This document shows positions 63,990 to 64,000 of a DNA stretch of 64,000 nt, in pieces (the first letter of the stretch is position 1; each line of letters starts with the position of its first letter). The notes under the pieces were generated by a model. That model did not search any database and was not told the origin of the DNA. It saw only the letters and a program-made list of their open reading frames with translations. A program made the translations under genes and the position numbers. This stretch comes from Flavobacterium aerium (GTDB taxonomy: Bacteria; Bacteroidota; Bacteroidia; Flavobacteriales; Flavobacteriaceae), in contig NZ_JARQWR010000009.1 in NCBI RefSeq assembly GCF_030766725.1, positions 124,001-188,000 of the forward strand, read 5' to 3'.

Positions 63990-64000
63990 TAAGAACAAGG

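Noticed and set aside
1..64000. CRISPR array, insertion sequence or prophage
   Set aside because: I saw no regularly spaced repeats, transposase, integrase or phage structural genes on either strand.

Overview
The window looks like a chromosomal segment from a member of the Flavobacteriaceae (Bacteroidota), probably close to Flavobacterium or Myroides. The evidence is its low GC content, promoters of the TAnnTTTG (-7) type in place of TATAAT, starts without Shine-Dalgarno sequences, type IX secretion signals on two cargo proteins, the giant translocon protein SprA, and the alternative complex III / cytochrome oxidase cluster typical of the phylum. The genus is inferred, not proven. I saw no rRNA, CRISPR array, insertion sequence or prophage.

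Layout. 1-1757 (minus): the N-terminus of an SGNH-like protein and an MBOAT O-acyltransferase. 1889-4726: polA. 4836-9997: two secreted FG-GAP/VCBS-repeat proteins with type IX sorting domains, overlapping by 4 bp. 10461-12707: a membrane metallophosphoesterase, a thioredoxin-fold protein without the CXXC pair, and a polysaccharide deacetylase. 12780-19525: two tandemly duplicated DUF2723 membrane proteins of equal length. 19680-19913: two identical tRNA-Gln genes, then a universal stress protein. 20975-25664: rimP-nusA-infB behind a terminator-like leader hairpin. 25744-26133: a SPOR-domain protein. 26353-37809: actABCDEF-coxBA, encoding a quinol-oxidising alternative complex III and the aa3-type oxidase it feeds. 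37905-40268: an acetyltransferase, ruvB and queG.

40252-47190 is the most distinctive accessory locus. It holds a LacI regulator, two perfect operator palindromes one double helical turn apart, a TonB-dependent receptor, an MFS permease and a cytoplasmic trehalase. The trehalase resembles fungal neutral trehalases, including their N-terminal calcium-loop region. Together the genes suggest an outer membrane to cytoplasm route for trehalose or a related sugar, with no SusD.

47293-52462 is a less conserved stretch: a DUF389 membrane protein, an unrecognised small protein, a barstar-like inhibitor without a visible nuclease, two tandem AraC regulators, a promoter followed by a strong RNA hairpin with no obvious gene, and a small carboxypeptidase-regulatory-like protein. 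52953-63989 returns to core genes: a malic enzyme/phosphotransacetylase fusion, ruvA, sprA, gcvH and a VanZ-like protein. sprA and the VanZ gene appear to use TTG starts. SprA, encoded here, is expected to be the channel that exports the two cargo proteins encoded at 4836-9997.
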